DNA from: Lawsonibacter sp.
GTDB lineage: Bacteria; Bacillota; Clostridia; Oscillospirales; Oscillospiraceae
Direction: 5' to 3'
NCBI GenBank assembly: GCA_022793355.1
Contig: JAAWCR010000175.1
Coordinates: 1 to 7,134, forward strand
Length of the DNA stretch: 7,134 nt
The notes beneath the pieces were generated by a model that was not told the DNA's origin, made no database searches, and saw only the letters and a program-made list of their open reading frames with translations. Position numbers and translations under genes: made by a program. Below, piece after piece: positions 6,162 to 7,134 of this stretch. Numbering within the stretch: position 1 is the first letter of the stretch; every line of letters begins with the position of its first letter.

Positions 6162-6812
6162 TTATTGATCCTCTCCATGAATAATTCCTGTTACGCCGAC
6201 ACGCTTCACCGGGTAGCTCTCATTACCCGATAAATACCGCTCCAGCTGTTCCTTGAACAGTTTTAAAGCGGTCCCCCGGTGGGAGATGGCGTTTTTCTCC
6301 TCGGCGGTGAGCTGAGCGAAGGTTTTTTTCAGCTCCGGGACAAAAAACACCGGGTCATAGCCGAAGCCGCCCTCCCCCATGGGGGCATAGGCAATGGTGC
6401 CGGGGCACTCCCCCCGGGCGGACAGCACGTCCCCGTTGGGAAAGCAGCAGGTAATCACCGAGACGAATTTCGCCGTCCGGGGCATCTGCCCCCGCATATT
6501 TTCCAGCAGCATCCGATAGCGCTGCTCGTCGCTCAGCCCCTCGCCGCCGTACCGGGCGGAGTATACCCCCGGCGCGCCGTTGAGACAGTCCACGCACAGC
6601 CCCGAGTCGTCGGCGATGGCGGGCAGGCCGCTAGCCTCCATGACGGCCCTGGCCTTCAGCAGAGAGTTTTCCTCAAAGGTGGTTCCAGTCTCCTCCACCT
6701 CCAGGTCCACCCCGGCCTCCGCCTGGTCGCAGACCTCAATCCCCAGATGGGACAGGATATCGCTCATCTCCGCCAGCTTTTTCTGATTCTTGCTGGCCAG
6801 CACCAGCTTCAT
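6162..6812 (-). CDS. rdgB: RdgB/HAM1 family non-canonical purine NTP pyrophosphatase (XTP/dITP)
   Basis: 216 residues, slightly longer than the typical ~200 because of a C-terminal extension after about residue 197. Family motifs: LASKNQKKLAEM at 5-16 (nucleotide/phosphate site), TFEENSLLKA at 45-54, ADDSGLCV at 67-74 (catalytic acidic site), GAPGVYSARY at 79-88, GYDPVF at 151-156 and ISHRG at 176-180. The enzyme hydrolyses XTP, ITP and dITP to monophosphates and pyrophosphate in the cytoplasm, keeping deaminated purines out of nucleic acids. AAGGGGGA lies seven bases before the ATG at 6812. It is the first gene of a tight cluster with yhbY, nadD-yqeK and the LCP gene, 138 bases after ftsY. 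The extra tail of about 20 residues has no recognisable motif. Confidence 0.96.
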   Translation of the reverse strand: MKLVLASKNQKKLAEMSDILSHLGIEVCDQAEAGVDLEVEETGTTFEENSLLKARAVMEASGLPAIADDSGLCVDCLNGAPGVYSARYGGEGLSDEQRYRMLLENMRGQMPRTAKFVSVITCCFPNGDVLSARGECPGTIAYAPMGEGGFGYDPVFFVPELKKTFAQLTAEEKNAISHRGTALKLFKEQLERYLSGNESYPVKRVGVTGIIHGEDQ

Positions 6813-6827
6813 ACAGGATTCCCCCTT

Positions 6828-6866
6828 ATTCTACCATATTTTCTCTTTCTGTCTATTGATATTCTA
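6828..6866 (-). promoter_or_regulatory. Possible promoter(s) for the rdgB cluster (two TAGAAT boxes)
   Basis: The gap between ftsY and rdgB is AT-rich, unlike its surroundings. On the minus strand it has two TAGAAT boxes, at 6861-6866 and 6828-6833. The nearer one has an extended TGG ahead of it and TAGACA 16 bases upstream (6850-6855), but a start from it would fall in or after the rdgB ribosome binding site. The farther one gives a sensible leader of about 40 bases but lacks a recognisable -35. Which, if either, is used cannot be decided from sequence. Confidence 0.35.
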
Positions 6867-6921
6867 TTAAATTTTCATCCCGACATAGGGAGGAAAACGA
6901 AGTGTTTCCGGAACATTCTTT

Positions 6922-6955
6922 TTTGATGCTTTTTCTTTCAAGAAAAAGCATCAAA
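6922..6955. repeat. Perfect 34-base inverted repeat overlapping the ftsY stop codon
   Basis: Two exactly complementary 16-base arms (TTTGATGCTTTTTCTT at 6922-6937 and its complement at 6940-6955) are separated by two bases. The ftsY TGA (6951-6953) lies inside one arm. Read in the ftsY direction the hairpin is followed by AAAAAG, not by a T run, so it is not a textbook rho-independent terminator, though it could stabilise the ftsY mRNA 3' end or act as an atypical terminator. Confidence 0.85.
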
Positions 6956-7134
6956 TCAGCGCCTGGGCAAACTCCTGGGCGTCGAAGGGTTTCAAATCGT
7001 CGATGCCCTCGCCCACCCCGGCGTACTTCACCGGCACCCCCAGCTCCTTAGCGATGGCGATGGCGATGCCCCCCTTGGCGGTGCCGTCCAGCTTGGTGAG
7101 GACGATGCCGGTGATCCCCGCCGCCTCCTTGAAC
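6951..7134 (-). CDS. ftsY: Signal recognition particle receptor FtsY, C-terminal end (partial)
   Basis: The last 60 residues and the TGA stop of a gene that enters from the right edge. The GTPase G4 motif TKLD occurs in GIVLTKLDGTAKGG, followed by the closing segment of the SRP GTPase NG domain, KYAGVGEGIDDLKPFD, and a final short helix ending FAQALI. FtsY binds the Ffh-RNA complex at the membrane and, through paired GTP hydrolysis, hands ribosome-nascent chains to SecYEG. The GEGIDDLKPFD ending distinguishes FtsY from Ffh, which continues into an M domain, and fits the normal FtsY C-terminus. Being partial, its start, any N-terminal acidic domain and upstream neighbours cannot be judged. The stop codon sits in a perfect inverted repeat. 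Confidence 0.95.
   Translation of the reverse strand, partial: FKEAAGITGIVLTKLDGTAKGGIAIAIAKELGVPVKYAGVGEGIDDLKPFDAQEFAQALI

Noticed and set aside
6906..6913. TTCCGGAA palindrome upstream of rdgB as an operator.
   Set aside because: Only eight bases are symmetric and the flanks do not extend the symmetry well; too short to support a regulatory claim.
6922..6955. Standard rho-independent terminator for ftsY.
   Set aside because: No T run follows the stem in the ftsY direction; kept instead as an inverted repeat of unknown role.

Overview
The window is chromosomal DNA from a GC-rich member of the Firmicutes. The gene set and order (ftsY, rdgB, yhbY, nadD-yqeK, an LCP ligase, rsfS) together with the GC-rich codon use suggest a clostridial gut-type lineage such as Oscillospiraceae. 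That placement is an inference from gene content and style; no rRNA or other marker is present. Coding density is high. All gaps are under 180 bases, and I see no tRNA, rRNA, CRISPR array, insertion sequence, prophage or attachment site.

Left block (1-1676). Reading leftward are azlC, azlD and a short-chain dehydrogenase/reductase that runs off the window edge. azlC and azlD overlap by 10 bases and only 14 bases separate azlD from the reductase, so this looks like one operon. Its likely promoter lies at 1534-1562. AzlC and AzlD together form a two-subunit exporter of the branched-chain amino acid type. The reductase has a motif neighbourhood that recalls the EF-P 5-aminopentanone reductase (YmfI) group.

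Middle (1612-2616). A single rightward gene for a diacylglycerol-kinase-type lipid kinase has its own good sigma-A-like promoter, a strong ribosome binding site and a strong rho-independent terminator. It is divergent from azlC and convergent with rsfS.

Right block (2625-7134). Reading leftward are the C-terminal end of ftsY, then rdgB (non-canonical purine NTP pyrophosphatase), yhbY (ribosome-associated RNA-binding protein), a fused nadD-yqeK gene (NAD synthesis plus an HD-type dinucleoside polyphosphate hydrolase), an LCP cell-wall ligase with a long acidic C-terminal tail, and rsfS (ribosome silencing factor). From rdgB to the LCP gene the junctions are 0, 22 and 4 bases, and 43 bases precede rsfS, so these are probably co-transcribed housekeeping genes. 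They link ribosome maturation and silencing, nucleotide-pool cleaning, NAD synthesis and cell-envelope assembly.

The window is mostly ordinary core genome. I found no convincing new system. The points most worth a second look are the NadD-YqeK fusion, the perfect 34-base inverted repeat that overlaps the ftsY stop codon, the long acidic tail on the LCP protein, and the pairing of azlCD with the SDR gene.
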